Below, in pieces: positions 63,001 to 64,000 of a stretch of DNA of 64,000 nucleotides (position 1 is the stretch's first letter; every line of letters starts with the position of its first letter). Source of the stretch: Mytilus edulis (Eukaryota > Mollusca > Bivalvia > Mytilida > Mytilidae); contig NC_092348.1 of NCBI RefSeq assembly GCF_963676685.1, forward strand, positions 21,861,386 to 21,925,385. Direction: 5' to 3'. A program made the translations under genes and the position numbers. Below the pieces are notes generated by a model. The model was not told the origin of the DNA, made no database searches, and worked only from the letters and a program-made list of their open reading frames with translations.

Positions 63001-63378
63001 TTTTGCAGTTTTTGGTTATTATCTTGAATATTATTATAGATATAGATAAACTGTAAACGGCAATAATGTTCAGCAAAGTAAGATCTACAAATAAGTCAAC
63101 ATGACCAAAATAGTTAGTTTACCCCCTAAGGAGTTATTGTCCTTTATAGTCATTTTTTAACAATTTTTGTATTTTATAAAAATATTGTCAACTGTAATTA
63201 CTGGGCCAAATTCATTTTAGATAGAGATATATATGTAGCAACAAGAATTTTCAGTAAAGAAAGATCTACAAACACATCACGAGTACCAAAACAAAATTTT
63301 GTCATGACTTTATCTGTGTCCATTGTTTAATATGCACATAGACCAAGGTGAGCAACACAGGCTCTTGAGAGCCTCTAG
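60100..63378 (+). mobile_element. Helentron-like element, copy 4, with tandemly amplified body
   Basis: Four units begin near 60131, 60920, 61704 and 62496 (spacing 789, 784, 792). Each holds TCAGACATACAAAGAGATAT, GTGCAGGGGTAAATTCATGA, ACCAAGATGGCCGCCATGG, CAACCCGTT-TTGGGTTGCTG and TATAGATAGAGATAAACTG. The family 3-prime end follows the last unit: GGTGAGCAACACAGGCTC with hairpin AGGCTC-TTGA-GAGCCT (63359-63374), CTAG, then T. The ~60-80 codon minus frames, one per unit, are repeat shadows. Confidence 0.75.
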
Positions 63379-63638
63379 TTCTTGTTTTTTACAAGTACCT
63401 GAAAACATGCGGAGAATCATATGAAGAAGGGATCAGCTTGGAGCTGCTTAAAGGTTGAATTACTGATTCTAAAAATTACTTGTTATAGAAATGAAAATTG
63501 AGGTCAATGGTATTTACCAGCATTCAATTTATTTATTATTGTCAAATCGTATGCACAGCGTACATCGTTTACATATTTCATATTTTATTTCTTGTCCAAA
63601 TGACTTGCCTGTTGCAACTTATATTTTCTCATTTACAG

Positions 63639-64000
63639 ATGTTCCAATCAAAAGCTATGAGTGAAAGTACCAAGAAGTCAGCAAGACCTAAACGATACAA
63701 TAAAAAGCTTAAACTCACTTCTCCAGAACATGTCGGACCTGACACGCAGGTTGAAGAAGCTCTCATAGTTTCAGATGATGTATTTAAAGAAGATCTAGAA
63801 CCCCTTGAGCATGAATCAGACAAAAATTTGGAATCCATCATAAAGTCAAGCAAAGATACCTATTCCTGTAAAGTGGATATAGAAACCCTTTTGAATGATA
63901 TCTTACTAAACCATGACAATGATAATAATGACTTTATAGAAGATTGTGACGAAGACTATTATGATTGCTTTGATAATGAAGAAGAAATTGAACAAGAAAC
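63639..64000 (+). CDS. Exon of an unrecognised acidic protein, continues beyond the window
   Basis: After the acceptor TTCTCATTTACAG the frame ATGTTCCAATCAAAAGC... stays open for 120 codons to the last base. The first part is basic (KKSARPKRYNKKLKL, NLS-like). The rest is acidic, with HDNDNNDFIEDCDEDYYD and DNEEEIEQE near the end. An ATG follows the splice acceptor directly and another lies at 63657, so this may be the first coding exon. I recognise no family. The codon use is balanced and non-repetitive, unlike the adjoining repeats, which supports real coding. Confidence 0.6.
   Translation, partial: MFQSKAMSESTKKSARPKRYNKKLKLTSPEHVGPDTQVEEALIVSDDVFKEDLEPLEHESDKNLESIIKSSKDTYSCKVDIETLLNDILLNHDNDNNDFIEDCDEDYYDCFDNEEEIEQE

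Noticed and set aside
1..64000. CRISPR array, phage or prokaryotic defence system
   Set aside because: Spliced genes, MITEs, a SINE and satellites show eukaryotic nuclear DNA; none of the tandem arrays has the repeat-spacer pattern.

Overview
The window looks like nuclear DNA of a bivalve mollusc, most probably a mussel (Mytilus-like). It is AT-rich, has long introns with GT/AG borders, and is crowded with interspersed repeats that I recognise, from memory only, as typical of bivalve genomes. Species assignment is an inference. A 100-base run of N (52416-52515) marks an assembly gap.

Layout. 1-5150 is gene-poor and holds a foldback element (2745-3208) and retroelement remnants. 5162-5260 has clustered TGACGTCA sites and an ATGGCGG motif, a possible promoter. 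5995-25937 (+) carries 16 exons of VPS35, the retromer core subunit. All exon phases join cleanly and give a 797-residue protein if a first exon supplies only the Met; that first exon was not identified. VPS35 introns contain four copies of one MITE family, Helentron-like repeats with terminal hairpins (15041-16333, 19329-20097, 21623-24871), and a duplicated splice donor. 25938-41400 has no host gene that I can support. It contains a reverse-transcriptase relic bounded by direct repeats (31455-33747), an opposite-strand relic of a related element (35130-36185), several MITEs, an ~85-bp satellite (38395-40715) with an embedded TAA-flanked MITE, and a tRNA-derived SINE with a recognisable target-site duplication.

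41425-56343 (-) carries a ten-exon gene that I assembled by splice phase. Its product has a short N-terminal domain, a ladder of Lys/Glu-rich micro-exons all of phase 1-1, a very large Ser/Pro/Leu-rich exon built on a 54-bp coding minisatellite, a coiled coil and a C-terminal BEN-like domain. It is probably a nuclear DNA- or chromatin-binding protein. The assembly gap cuts one of two duplicated micro-exons. The introns hold further DNA-transposon-like elements.

56344-63638 is intergenic or upstream sequence, dominated by repeats, including a Helentron-like element whose body is amplified as four ~788-bp tandem units. 63639-64000 (+) is an exon of an unrecognised acidic protein that continues past the window end.

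The two main genes are independent: VPS35 acts in endosome-to-Golgi and endosome-to-plasma-membrane recycling, and the BEN-like protein probably acts in the nucleus. Nothing suggests coordinated function. The most unusual biology is the exon architecture of the BEN-like gene and the variety of hairpin-ended and tandemly amplified mobile elements.
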